NCBI GenBank assembly: GCA_014529385.2
Contig: CM043963.1
Coordinates: 150,154,107 to 150,218,106, forward strand
Direction: 5' to 3'
DNA: 64,000 nt
From: Adiantum capillus-veneris
Lineage: Eukaryota; Streptophyta; Polypodiopsida; Polypodiales; Pteridaceae
Shown: in pieces, positions 48,986 to 60,326 of the stretch
Layout: every line of letters starts with the position of its first letter
Position numbering within the stretch: the first letter of the stretch is position 1
Position numbers and translations under genes: made by a program
The notes under the pieces: generated by a model
What the model saw: the letters and a program-made list of their open reading frames with translations, nothing else
What the model was told of the DNA's origin: nothing
The model's database searches: none

Positions 48986-50684
48986 TGTCATAAAATATAA
49001 TATCTACCTTTACCAAATAATTTTCTCATATTAAACTAATCATTTAATGTGGTAGAATAAACGGGAACAAGAGTTAGAATAGAGACATGTGCTTCTAGAC
49101 CTATCTCAACACGGGACCAAAAGGAGAGATGGTTGCATCTGAATAGGGGCCCAAAAGGAGATGGTCTATCAAAGAGCAATGTGCAATAAGTGCTTCTAGA
49201 CTTACCTCAGCAGGGGACCAAGAGGAGAGATGGTTACATCTCAATAAGGGTCCAAAAGGAGATAGTCTATCAAAGAGAAATGTGCATCTAATGGAGCTTA
49301 AACGACCTTAGGGTTAGCTTCATTAAGACCTCCAATGGTTAGTGTTAAAAGCCCTTTGACCTAGGGCTGAGCTTGAGGTGGAAACCCGACCTAAGCTTGA
49401 AGTGCCTGTCGTGCTTAATGACTAAGGTGCTTGAGGTGCTTGTCATGCTTGATGACTAAGGTACTTGAGGTGCTTGTCATACTTAATGGGGGTAAGGTTC
49501 TTGAGTCAAAAAGAGACCCTACAAACTTAATGAGGAAGGTGCTTGAGAAGCTTCCCATACATGGGGGATAAGGTGCTTGAGTCAAAAAGAGACCCTACAA
49601 ACTTAATGAAGAAGGTGCTTGAGAAGCTTCCTATGCATGAAAGTCCCAAAGTAGGGGAATCTTTTGACTTAACTTTCCACTCACCCAAAGGGCACATGGG
49701 ACACATGTCAGACTCTCCCTATGCTTAACCACATGGTGTGCTTGAATGCTATTGGTTGGGCTAAAGAGGGGTCCAATGAGCTTCTAGTGTCGTCCAGCAA
49801 ATATTTAGATATTTTCAAGCTCTCTCTCTCTCTCTAAGGGGTAAGGAGGACACTTGTCAAAAGACTACCCATGTACTTGAATGCATGCTATATATGATTG
49901 GCTAGAGGGAGAGGGGTCCATGAGCATGCAACATGTAGAAAAGTTACAACTCACCCCAAGCAAGTAAGGGGGGTGCTAGGGGGATATACACCACACACAC
50001 TCATTTTGTGGAGCCATTCTCACTTGGTGAAGTTGGAACTCCACCTCCTTCTCCAAGCTTGTGAGAAGTGAGAGCCTACACCAACACTCTTGGTTATGGA
50101 ATGCAAATCCAACCAAGAGCCATGCTTCAATGCTTAAGCTTGCCATCTTCTCCATCTTCATTACTATGCTATTATGTATGCTAGCAAGAAGATTAATGAT
50201 AAGTGAGGAACTATTTCTTTCTCTTATGGAATGTTTCTTCTTCCTCTTCCCTATCCTCATTCCCCGCTAGCTCTCTCCACCTTCGAAGGTGTTTGAGACC
50301 TTGGGACTGAGGCTTGGGATAGTTAATGATTTTTATGTTATTTGTGATGCATGAAGCTTTCCATCTTCATTGCATCACCTAGGTCACAAGGAACACAAAG
50401 ATTGTATTGTACCAAGTCTCTCATTGATGGGAGAAACTATAATACAAAAGCCTACTGGAGGGGGGACCGGCTCCGTATGAATCCGGTCCTCAACTATTGT
50501 CATGTTCTCTAAACTCTCTCTCTTTTGCAAAAGTATTGTTCATGCCAAGTTAACTAAGTACCATGTTTATGTTGCTACCATCAATTAAGTTCACCCACTA
50601 TGCTCACAAAGTAATCTCACAAAAGTGCTTCACCTAATTTCCTAATTTCGCTACTCTCAACGTTCATAGGTCATTTCCATTACA
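48986..50684 (+). repeat. 3' LTR of G copy C
   Basis: TGTCATAAAATATAATATCT ... TTTCCATTACA, 1699 bp, matching copy A at both ends. It contains two internal duplications: period about 101 bp around 49089-49290 (GTGCTTCTAGAC) and period 76 bp at 49503-49654 (GAGTCAAAAAGAGACCC), plus an AAGGTGCTTGAGG minisatellite. Confidence 0.85.
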
Positions 50685-51110
50685 GATGCAAGGAAAGAAG
50701 TAAAGATTTGTGGAAGTGTTGTAAAACCTAGATCTTCACCATTTCAATCCCACTGCACCTGACATTGGTATCAAAGCTTTGTGATTTTGCACTAATCCGC
50801 CAATCTTTGAATATTTTTTCTCTCTCTCTCTCTCTCTCTCTAGTGTTTGAGTGTGTTGTAGCGAGTTGCCCAAGGACGTTTTCTCACTCAAGGAACCGCG
50901 GGACTTGCCTTTGCACGTAGGACCATGCACCTTGAGTGTAGAAAATGCAAACATTGTATACCAGGGGTTTCAGTTGTGGTGCGCCTTCGAGAGGGTAGTT
51001 TACTTGGTGTGCACGCTCGACCACCTCGACATAAAGAAATCCTAGCGTGCATATTTGCAGTCATAAATTCTTCAACATGACATCCCATCTTCAACATGAC
51101 ATCCCATCTT
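50685..51110. other. Unassigned spacer between two G LTRs
   Basis: Includes TTGGTATCAAAGC at about 50765, resembling an iMet primer site, a CT array at 50820-50842, and a 19-bp tandem pair (TCTTCAACATGACATCCCA) just before 51110. A 64-codon frame here is not recognised. Confidence 0.4.
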
Positions 51111-51875
51111 CATGTGGAAAAGCAACAACTCACCCCAAGCAAGCAAGGGGGGTGCTAAGGGGATATACACCACACACACACTCATTTTGTGGAACCATTC
51201 TCACTTGGAAAAAGTTGAGGAACTCCACCTCCTTCTCCAAGCTTGTGAGAAGTGAGAGCCTACACCAACACTCTTGGCTATGGAATGCAAATCCAACCAA
51301 GAGCCATGCTTCAATGCTTAAGCTTGCCATATTCTCCGTCTTCATTACTATGTTGTTATGTATGCTAGCAAGAAGAGTAATGATAAGTGAGGAACTATTT
51401 CTTTCTCCTATGGAATGTTTCTTCTTCCTCTTCCCTATCCTCATTCCCCGCTAGCTCTCTCCACTTTCAAAGGTGTTTGAGGACTTGGGACTGAGGCTTG
51501 GGATAGTTAATGCTATCTACAACGTTTATGTTATGCTTGTGATGCATGAAGCTTCCATATTCATTGCATCACCTAGGTCACAAGGAACACAAATATTATA
51601 TTGTATCAAGTCTCTCTTGATGGGAGAAACTATAATACAAATGCCTATTGAAGGGGGGACCTGCTGCGTATGAATCCGGTCCTCAACTATTGTCACGTTC
51701 TCTAAACTCTCTCTCTTGCAAAAGTATTGTTCATGACAAGTTAACTAAGTACCATGTTTATGTTGCTACCATCAATTAAGTTCACCTGCTATGCTCACAA
51801 AGTAATCTCTCAAAAGTGCTTCACCTAATTTCCTAATTCCGCCATTTTCAAAGTTCATAGGCCATTTCCATTACA
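51111..51875 (+). repeat. 5' LTR of G copy D, 5'-truncated
   Basis: Matches the last 760 bp of the copy C LTR (from about 49930) and ends ...TTTCCATTACA. The upstream 900 bp are missing, replaced by unrelated spacer. Confidence 0.85.
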
Positions 51876-51893
51876 TCGGTATCAGAGCATCTG
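51876..51893 (+). promoter_or_regulatory. Primer binding site of G copy D
   Basis: TCGGTATCAGAGCATCTG directly after the LTR end. One change from the iMet core TGGTATCAGAGC. Confidence 0.85.
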
Positions 51894-52288
51894 GTTTCTC
51901 TTTTCTTGCTTAAGAAGAGAGGTCCTTAAGTAGCCTATTAATGGTTGTTTTTGTTAATTATAATAGGGTAAGTGGGACTAAGATCTATTATCGGTTTTGC
52001 TGAGCCCACTATGTGGGATATTGTGCACACCTCGGGAGGTTTGGTCTTAATAATGGAGTCTTTTTAGACTTGCCTATGGATTTACCATTATTGAGCCATA
52101 AGTAGTCAGAAAGGAACTATTGCTGGGCCACTTTACTATGTTAGACCCACTCCACTACTCTCTATATTTAACCACTTCGAGCCGTGGGTGTAGATACTTA
52201 AGTGCCTATTTTCAAAGGCTAAGAGGAGTAGCAACTAAGGTTTTGAATTGCCAAAGCATACACTAAGTAACACATAAGTTTAATTAAC

Positions 52289-53578
52289 ATGGCTAACAAA
52301 AACCAAGAGAGTAGAATGAACATTGATAACTTTGATTTTGCACATGAAGGTGCTAATGATGATGCCCCCATGTTTGTTAATTATCTTGTCACTAGGTTGC
52401 AACAAGCTATGGGCAACCCCGCTTTGCAAGCCGAAGTTACTCAACAACTTCGTGCTTATGGGATTTCCTTTCCTCTCCAAGAGGAGAGAGAGCTTAAGAT
52501 GCCTCTTGATGAGACCCCCAAAAGAAGACTCTCTTCCATACGAGAGGAGGAATCCAAAGATTAAGAAAGAAATGAATCCCTAAATTCTTCCGAAGATGTG
52601 GCTCCACAAAGAAGGCAGACTAAATGATCGCCAACTCCTCCCAAGAGGAAACGGTTAACCCATAGTCCTTCTCCTCGTCACTCCAAAAGGGAAGAGAGGA
52701 AACCAAGGAAGAAAAGGGCAAGAAAGAGGTCACCCTCTTCTCCTTCTTCCTCACCTTCCTCCTCTACCGATGAAAGTTATGGCTATTCTCCTAGAGAATA
52801 CAAGAGGGGAGGACATCGCAAATCTTACCCTTCATGGCGAAGGTCACAAAAGCTAAAGAAGTTCAAAGAGGGAGGAAAGAGTATCTCTTTTCTCACTTAT
52901 GATAGCACTTTTGGTGCTACTGACAAAGTATTGGCCTTCATCCAACAATTTGATGTGGCCTTTGGAGACGAGGGCTTCACGGAGTCCTCCAAGCTACGCC
53001 ATGTAGTTATGCACTTCCAAAAATTGGCTCGTCAATGGTGGGCTAGCCTTCGTGGCAATGGCAAAGCCCAAAAGACATGGAAAACGAGTTTCCATCATGA
53101 AGCAATTCCTTGCAAGCGATGCAAAGGACAAAGTGCTCACCGAATGGCTAAGTTTGAGGCTTCTTTCTCATGAGTCTATTCAGAAATATGTGGACAAGTT
53201 TTGGGATTTACATCTCAAGGCTACTGTTTTTTGAAAGATAGACTTTGCTGAGCAAAAGCAACAATTTTGTGCGAGATTCCCTGAAGAGATGGATGAGTAT
53301 GTCAACTCTCAACGGCTTAGTTCTATCAGCAAAGTAATCCACCATGCCATGGTTGCTTCACGCATCAATTTCCAATAAGGGGTGAGACGGAATGTCAAGC
53401 CCATGGAAAATAAAGACAAAAATGATGCAAAGAGAAAAATTAATGCCCAAATTTTTTCCCAAGGCCATTCCAACAACAATAACAACAATCGGTCCAAGGA
53501 GAAAGGAGTTTACAAAGGTAAAAATAAACTTTCTCCTGAAGAGCTTGAAACTTTTCACAAGGATCACAAATGTTTAAG
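52289..53578 (+). pseudogene. G copy D gag
   Basis: The ATG at 52289 gives MANKNQESRMNIDNFDFAHE, then QAMGNPALQAEVTQQLRAYG. A stop occurs at 52562. A basic Arg/Lys/Ser-rich domain follows (52630-52840), then the capsid core KEGGKSISFLTYDSTFGATD, FIQQFDVAFGDEGF, QWWASLRGNG and WLSLRLLSHESIQKYVDKFW. The zinc knuckle at 53570-53610 reads F-K-C-G-E-Q-G-H-G-Y-H-S-C. Its first Cys is put out of frame by loss of one T in the run TGTTTAAGTGT, which also uncouples gag from protease. Confidence 0.85.
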
Positions 53579-54163
53579 TGTGGGGAGCAAGGACATGGTT
53601 ATCATTCTTGCCCCAAAAGAAATGCTTGCAATGAGACTCCTAGAGCTTCCATTGTTGAAGCTCCAAAAGAGGATGCTAATTGTAAAGGATCACCTCTCTT
53701 CTATGCTTGGGGAAAGGTAAGGGAGCATGATGCCTTCATCTTGTTTGACCCTGGTTCTACTCACAGCTTCATATCAATGGAGTTGGCCACCAAGTTGGGC
53801 ATTCAAGCTTTTGAGATAGGAGATGCTGTAACTGCCGATGCCGCTTTCAAGGGACAACAAGCCTCCGTTACTCCCTTGATTGGGAAGTTGAGGCTTCATG
53901 TCCAAAGATATGTCAACAAAGAAGACTTCTTTATCTCTCCTCTCCAACGTGAGGATACTATCCTAGGGGTACCATGGTTCAACCGCATGGTTGCCAACAT
54001 GAAGTTCCTTGAAAGGAGAATCTACTTCACCTACAGGGGAAAGAATATGTATATAGATGCTAATGAGTCTGGTCGTACTATACCACTTGTAAATCCTCTT
54101 GCTCTTGATAAATCAATGAAAAGCTCAGTTTTCGCGTACATGATTTTTGTCAAAGAATCCTAA
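53570..54163 (+). pseudogene. G copy D aspartic protease
   Basis: A 197-codon frame. The active-site block is FILFDPGSTHSFISMELATKLG, with D-P-G-S where D-S-G-S/A is usual; the catalytic Asp is kept. Later blocks are DFFISPLQREDTILGVPWF and RRIYFTYRGK, the conserved C-terminal protease part. A stop at 54161 and a short gap separate it from RT. Confidence 0.85.
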
Positions 54164-54186
54164 AAGGTCCTAATGTTTCATCAAAG

Positions 54187-55201
54187 GTGAATGGTAGGAA
54201 TCAAGAAGAGTTAGACTTGTCTAACTTTCTAAAAGGATTCCAAGATGTGTTCATCGATGATATCCCTATGGACTTACCTCCAAAACGAGGGGATGATGAC
54301 CATCAAATTGAGCTCCTATCAGGAAGCTCACCGCCTAATAAACATCCTTATCGAGTTTCACAAGCTCAACAAGAGGAGATCATGAGGCAAGTACAAGAAT
54401 TGGTAGACAAAGGGATGGTGAGGCCTAGCTCCTCTCTCTTTTGTTTTCGAGTCCTTTTAGTGCAAAAGAAAGATGGTACATACCGCATGAGTGTGGACTA
54501 TCGCGCACTAAACCATATCACTATCAAAAATAGATTTCTTGTACCTCGGGTAGAAGATCTGTTTGATAAGCTACAAGGCTCTATCTACTTCAGTAGGATT
54601 GACCTTAAAAGTGGCTACCATCAAATAAGGATAGTAAATGAATACATCCTAAAAACCGTGTTTTGTACAACGTTTGGCCTTTATGAATATCTAGTCATGC
54701 CTTTTGGCTTGACTAACACACCAGCTACATTCGATCGATTGATGGAGAAAATTTTTAGATCTTACCATAAATTCATTGGAGTGTTCTTTGATGATATCAT
54801 CATCTACTCCAATTCCTTGGAGGAACACAAGCAACATCTCCAAGTGATTCTTCAAGCATTAAGGGAGAATAAGCTATTTCTCAATCAAAAGAAAGGCAAA
54901 TTTTTCCTTCAAGAGATTCAATACTTAGGTCATATTATCTCTCGAGATGGTATCCGTATGATCCATCAAAGTTGGAGGTAATAAAAGCTGGCCCGAAAGG
55001 CAAATTTTTCCTTCAAGAGATTCAATACTTAGGTCATATTATCTCTCGAGATGGTATCCGTATGGATCCATCAAAGTTGGAGGTAATAAAAGCGTGGCCT
55101 AATCCAAGAAATCTACATGATCTAAGAAGCTTTATTGGTATGTGTGCATACTATAGACACTTCATAGCAAAATTCTCTCAAATAGCAGGACCATTATATG
55201 G
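54187..55201 (+). pseudogene. G copy D reverse transcriptase
   Basis: Ty3/gypsy reverse transcriptase with all core motifs in frame to 54981: KKDGTYRMSVDYRALNHIT, FSRIDLKSGYHQIRI (first catalytic Asp), LVMPFGLTNTPATF, GVFFDDIIIYSNS (catalytic DD) and QEIQYLGHIISRDGI. A 104-bp tandem duplication (54892-55099) repeats the last block and has a 1-base difference between copies that shifts the frame. The frame then continues as LHDLRSFIGMCAYYRHFI until the insertion at 55202. Confidence 0.9.
54892..55099. repeat. 104-bp tandem duplication in RT
   Basis: The segment from AAAGGCAAATTTTTCC through GGAGGTAATAAAAGC occurs twice with period 104. The first copy lacks one G (CCGTATGATCC versus CCGTATGGATCC). 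Confidence 0.9.
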
Positions 55202-55206
55202 CTTAA
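55202..55206. other. Target site duplication CTTAA (left)
   Basis: CTTAA here and at 63501-63505 flank the inserted element. Removing the insert and one CTTAA restores a G RT frame junction of the kind seen intact in copy C near 46755, where the same codons follow one another. Confidence 0.93.
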
Positions 55207-55849
<643 letters not shown>

Positions 55850-55862
55850 TGCCCCCCTTCCT

Positions 55863-57546
55863 GATGTAGATTCCGTCCTCGGAAGCTATTGAGTTGAAGC
55901 TCGTTCGTCGAGGTGGAAGAGCATTTGAGATGAATGTCCTTAGCCTCCTTCAGTCACTGCAAAATCAAACAACATTGGCACAGTAATTGCATTCTCATAA
56001 GCAATTAAAAAGCATATGCAGTTGTAGGCAGATAATGTGGTTGGTAAGAGAATTTTAAACCATTTGTCAGCAATAAAGATTAAATTGCAATATAATCAAA
56101 TGTATAAACAGATGTAAAGGTAAAAAATTAAACATGTCTGGGGTTGCTAATTTAACGGTCGAAATGCACTAGAGATCGACTATTAATACCATGGGTAAGC
56201 TTCTCAATTTTCTCTGGTCAATTAAGTTGTTTAATCGCGAGAGCCAAGTATTTCATGTTCGAGGGTTGATTAGAGACTATACCTAGAAGGCCTTGTAGTT
56301 AAGCTACGATAAAAGGAATTTCTCATGAAATCATCGCCTGATTGATTACCTTTTCTTTGACCCCCCAAAGTCTTTTCACATTGTTTCAATTTTGATGTGT
56401 GTGCTTATTTTGTATGCCTTGGGTTTTTTGCTTTTCAAGGAAAAGTACCCACACTGGGAATCTCTAGGGCTCTAGTACCATAGGCGATACATGTGAGTGA
56501 AGTACCAAATCAAGCTGAGATTTCTCTTCCAGCTTAAGATTTTACATTGTGGCACTTTGCTTTGTTTTTGTTTATTCGTTTTCAACATTTTAATTTTGTA
56601 ACTTTTAGGGGGTCATATAACACTGTTACCCTCCACGGGCTCATCCCGGACTGCTCGATTTTTAACCTAGACAAGTGATTATGACAAAAAATTACATTGA
56701 ATTAAATGCTTGATACTAAGCAAATGTGTTGAATATTATGCTACCAATCACAATTAAAGTGAAAAAACATGGATGCAAAAAGATAAGGGACAATGCTAAT
56801 GGGAAAGAAACATCTGTTTGTGTTGATGGTCGTGCTTGATTTGAAGTGTGAACGAGAGAAAGATTCCATGAAGGTCCAAATCCTAACAACAGCAACACGT
56901 TCCTGTACACACAAAGAATACCTCTAGGAGGCACATCAATGGGAAGAAAGAACTTTGCTAATCACTCAACTCTAAAACAGAAACACTCCTATCGTACTAA
57001 TCCTACCTACCCTCCATCACTCGAGTGATGAGATCAAAGGTGTTTTATGACATAGGTTTCTATTTCAGTGTACCAGATGTAAATGTGTAGGTCTGGGTCA
57101 ATGTTTTGACTTTTGTTGGGATTGGGCTCACATGGATCAGGTGACATGTAAGAACACAAATCTACATTCTGACACCCAGATTTGATCATTTCCTTGATAG
57201 TAGCTTTGGCTTCCAATAGTCGTTTAGGATCCAACGCACGTTTTTTTACTTTTCTTGAGGAATCCAACGCCACGTTTTCTTACTTTTCTTGGAGCGAGTG
57301 GTACGTTTCTTACAAGGCTTCTTTTTTTAGCACTAGCTATGGTCGCTAAAGAAGCTTTAGGGACCCACTTGTATGTTTTCTTTGTTATATGAGGATGAGT
57401 CTTGTCAGAAGCTATTATGCATTGCTTGTAGCATATTTAAGGGTACGGACATTTCATCCCCCTCAGGTGTTGCCAGGTCGTCTCCCTATTTCCCCAAGTG
57501 TCTATGGTTGCTGCTAGGTGGACCCAGTCCACATTTTCCGACTCAG
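55863..57546 (-). other. Non-coding 3' part of the gag-protease element
   Basis: About 1.7 kb between protease and polypurine tract. No pol motif in six frames; short frames at 56716-56934 and 57034-57273 are unrecognised. In an autonomous element this is where pol would lie. Confidence 0.65.
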
Positions 57547-58556
57547 TCACCTAGGTAGTACATCCATATAAGGAGAATCTTCCCCAACATCAGTGTCCGC
57601 TTTACACGTGTAACAATACTGCAATGGGACCGAGTGAACTGTGGTGTCAGATCTATGATCAATTATAAACTTGTTTCCTAGAGGATATGCTCGACCCGTC
57701 ACAAGATCCACTCGAATGACAGAATCTTGGAACTGTAGGTAGACATGGTTTTTAGACCAATCATGCACCATTTTTGCTTCCCTCATGAAAGGACGTCCTA
57801 AGATCATCTCCAATGCCATAGTGTGTTTTGAGAAATCCATAACAATGAAGGTAATCCTTATTTTATGTCCAAAGACCTTGATCTTGAGATCTTCTAGCAT
57901 CCCAATAGGTTTAACAATAGACCCATTGGCCATCTTCACTATTATGGTTGTGGTCGCAAGGTGAGGTCTTCCCATAGTTCCCATGAATTTTTAGTCACAA
58001 TGCTAACCCCAGTGCCACCATCAAGGATTCCCTTCACAGTTAATCCCTTAGTAGTGATTGGTATGGTCGCATTGGATTCATCACCCTCAAAGTGTTGTCC
58101 GAACTTGTTAACAGGTATTTCTATAACAAGGTTCTCATCTAGGTTGGGTTGTTGATCTAAGTGTTCCTCCTCTATTGGCATCTCCCCAGCTCCATCCATC
58201 TGTGCAAATTGTGGTAGTCCAAACATTAGTTCTCCATTGAGGAAGGCTCGAAGAGCTGAGACTAGCTCAGGGTCTTTATATAGTTTGGACATGATGGTGG
58301 TTCTAACTTGTGAAGACATGAAATCCATCAATTTGGCAATGTTTAATGGCACCTTTTGGACTTCAGCCCCTTGATGTGGGGAAGATGGGATCTCCATTTC
58401 TTCGATAGGATCAGGCAGTCCCTCTGTAAACATTCTTTCCATCAAGAAGTGAGTACGCCCACTTTCCCATGACTTTAAGTCACTTTCTTCTTGGATGACA
58501 CTAGGTATGGCTAAGGGTCTATGGACTTGGTGAGGTTGTTGTTGTGTAGGGAACAC
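57547..58556 (-). pseudogene. Aspartic protease of the gag-protease element
   Basis: Active-site region GLTVKGILDGGTGVSIVTKN: the catalytic Asp is kept but D-S-G reads D-G-G. After a frameshift near 57975 it continues with VKMANGSIVKPIGMLEDLKI, FIVMDFSKHTMALEMILGRPF and DWSKNHVYLQF, matching the flap and C-terminal blocks of plant gypsy proteases. The N-terminal 100 codons hold IAKLMDFMSSQVRTTIMSKL and LVSALRAFLNGELMFG, a linker with acidic residues. About 330 codons overall. Expected role: maturation of gag. Confidence 0.8.
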
Positions 58557-58568
58557 GGTGTCTGTAAT

Positions 58569-59110
58569 CTAAATCTGCCAAGGTGCTGGTTCTAGACCAC
58601 TTTGGGTATCTTCTACCAAACTCCTTAATTGCTTGACTCGCTCAATCTCCTCTGTAGGGTTTGGATAAGTTCCTATCTTCTTCTTGGATCCTGGCCATTG
58701 TGGCTCATGAAGATCTTCCTTGTTGGTTTCTATCATAGTGGTCGTTTTGGTCTCCATGGTTTCACCTGAATCAGAATCCTCTTCAGCGTCGTTCATATAT
58801 AAGGGGTCGTCACCAGTCCCTATTTTGGTCTTTGAACTGGGGTTTGACTTCGCTGCTTTTTGCGATCTCTTCCTTCGTGTTTTCTTCTTTTTCTGAGATT
58901 GGGCAATTGATGATGTGTCTCTTCCTCAAGAATATATTTTGTTTTTGGAGCATCAATCATGTGAGTACGTTTACTGGTACCACAGGTGTACTTTGTGATG
59001 GCTCCTCGATAAACTTCAATCAAGTTAAACAGGGCGTGATCTTCGGTGCATTTGGATTATTTGGACACCGGGCGATCAAATGAGCTATGCCACATCGATT
59101 ACACATGAGT
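58569..59110 (-). pseudogene. Zinc knuckle and basic linker
   Basis: A knuckle at 59065-59103 reads C-N-R-C-G-I-A-H-L-I-A-R-C-P, that is C-x2-C-x3-H-x4-C, one residue shorter than the usual spacing. Downstream is a basic segment LRKRRKHEGRDRKKQRSQ (58820-59023) and an acidic Thr-rich one starting MNDAEEDSDSGETMETKT (58569-58796). Frames are shifted relative to each other. Confidence 0.65.
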
Positions 59111-59568
59111 ATCGGCATTGTAGACGTGGCTCGCTTGATTAGTTTGCATTAGTGTGGCGTTCTTTTGTAGCCTAATAGGACACTCGGCTACACGATGTGG
59201 ACTCCACACTCATAGCATTGAAGAGGTGGTCTCTTAGCAGTGTAATGGATATTTTGGCCTCTTGCTGCAAGAGCAGCTACTTGATATACAGGTTTTACTT
59301 TCTCCCCAATAGTCCTCCATGTAGTATTAATGGACTTTCTTCAAGCACATCCAGCCCATAGGCAATATTAGGATCTATATCTTCCTCACCCTTCCAAACA
59401 AGCAATAGATGACTCATAACCCACTTGAAAGAATTCTCTATTCTTGATGGTTGGTTGCAGTCCTAGCACTGGAGGTGGTAAAGGTGTTGTTTGAACAACA
59501 TCCCTAGGGACCATGTGTTGTGCTATTTTCCCCATATGGGGGCACAAATGCAGGCCCTCGAGGTTTTC
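59111..59568 (-). other. Broken gag C-terminal stretch
   Basis: Lies between capsid and knuckle, with stops in all frames. No motif recognised. Confidence 0.5.
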
Positions 59569-60260
59569 TTACCATACTGAGCACCATTGTTGCTCCCTTC
59601 TTGGATACATATGATTGTTTTGCGGAGCACGATTGTCTCTAAGACTCTCTTGAATAGCCTTGGTGAGATCTGCTAAAGTCATCTCAGATATCTTTGGCTC
59701 CTTAGCAATAGGTTTTAGGGTCATTGATTGATGCCCCGATGCTTGCGAGCTAATAGATTTAGACTCAACAGACACTCTTTCTCCTTGAATCATTAAATTA
59801 TCCTCCAATTGGATCGCATTGGTGGTGACTACTTCCCAAGTGGTGATACCTCTAATGACTAGGCCATTGTAGATATCCTCATGTCGTAATCCCCTAATGA
59901 ATCTATCAAGCAATTGATTATTATTGAAGCGCTCATTTGGATTACAACGAGAATTCAAATGCTTCAAGCGACTAATAAAGTCTCTCACCGACTCTCCTTC
60001 CTCTCGTTGGGCTTTCTGGACCTGAGAGGCTACATCCCAAAGTACTCCCTCTCGTATGTATTCTTTCAAGAACAGTCTCCTAAGAGTAGGGTAAATCGTT
60101 TTTTCTTCCACCCTTAAGGTTCTATACCAATCCCCTGCCTTTCCACTTAAGGTTAGGCTTAAAGCATTACTCTTATGCAGGTCATTGTGTTCTCCTAGAG
60201 AATCGCATATTTGTTCAAACACTTCGATATGCTTTCTCACATCCCGTCTCCACTAAATTT
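59569..60260 (-). pseudogene. gag capsid of the gag-protease element
   Basis: A 223-codon open frame with the retrotransposon gag signature: EHNDLHKSNALSLTLSGKAG, DWYRTLRVEEKTIYPTLRRL, FLKEYIREGV, QREEGESVRDFISRLKHLN and LLDRFIRGLRHEDIYNGLV. This capsid domain forms the particle that packages element RNA. It is in another frame than the N-terminal region (60327 onward), so at least one frameshift is present. Confidence 0.88.
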
Positions 60261-60326
60261 TTGTGTGAGCTTGGCTATTTGTACTGCCTTACTTCTAGGG
60301 TCTCTATCAGGCGTGTTACGCATATT

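Larger units (their letters stand above)
45952..50684 (+). mobile_element. Ty3/gypsy family G, copy C (deleted)
   Basis: A short piece of gag N-terminus (45952-46020, DFAHEGANDDAPVFVNYL) is fused to the start of RT (46036). RNase H, integrase, a chromodomain-like tail and a 3' LTR follow. The 5' LTR, most of gag and the protease are missing. Confidence 0.85.
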
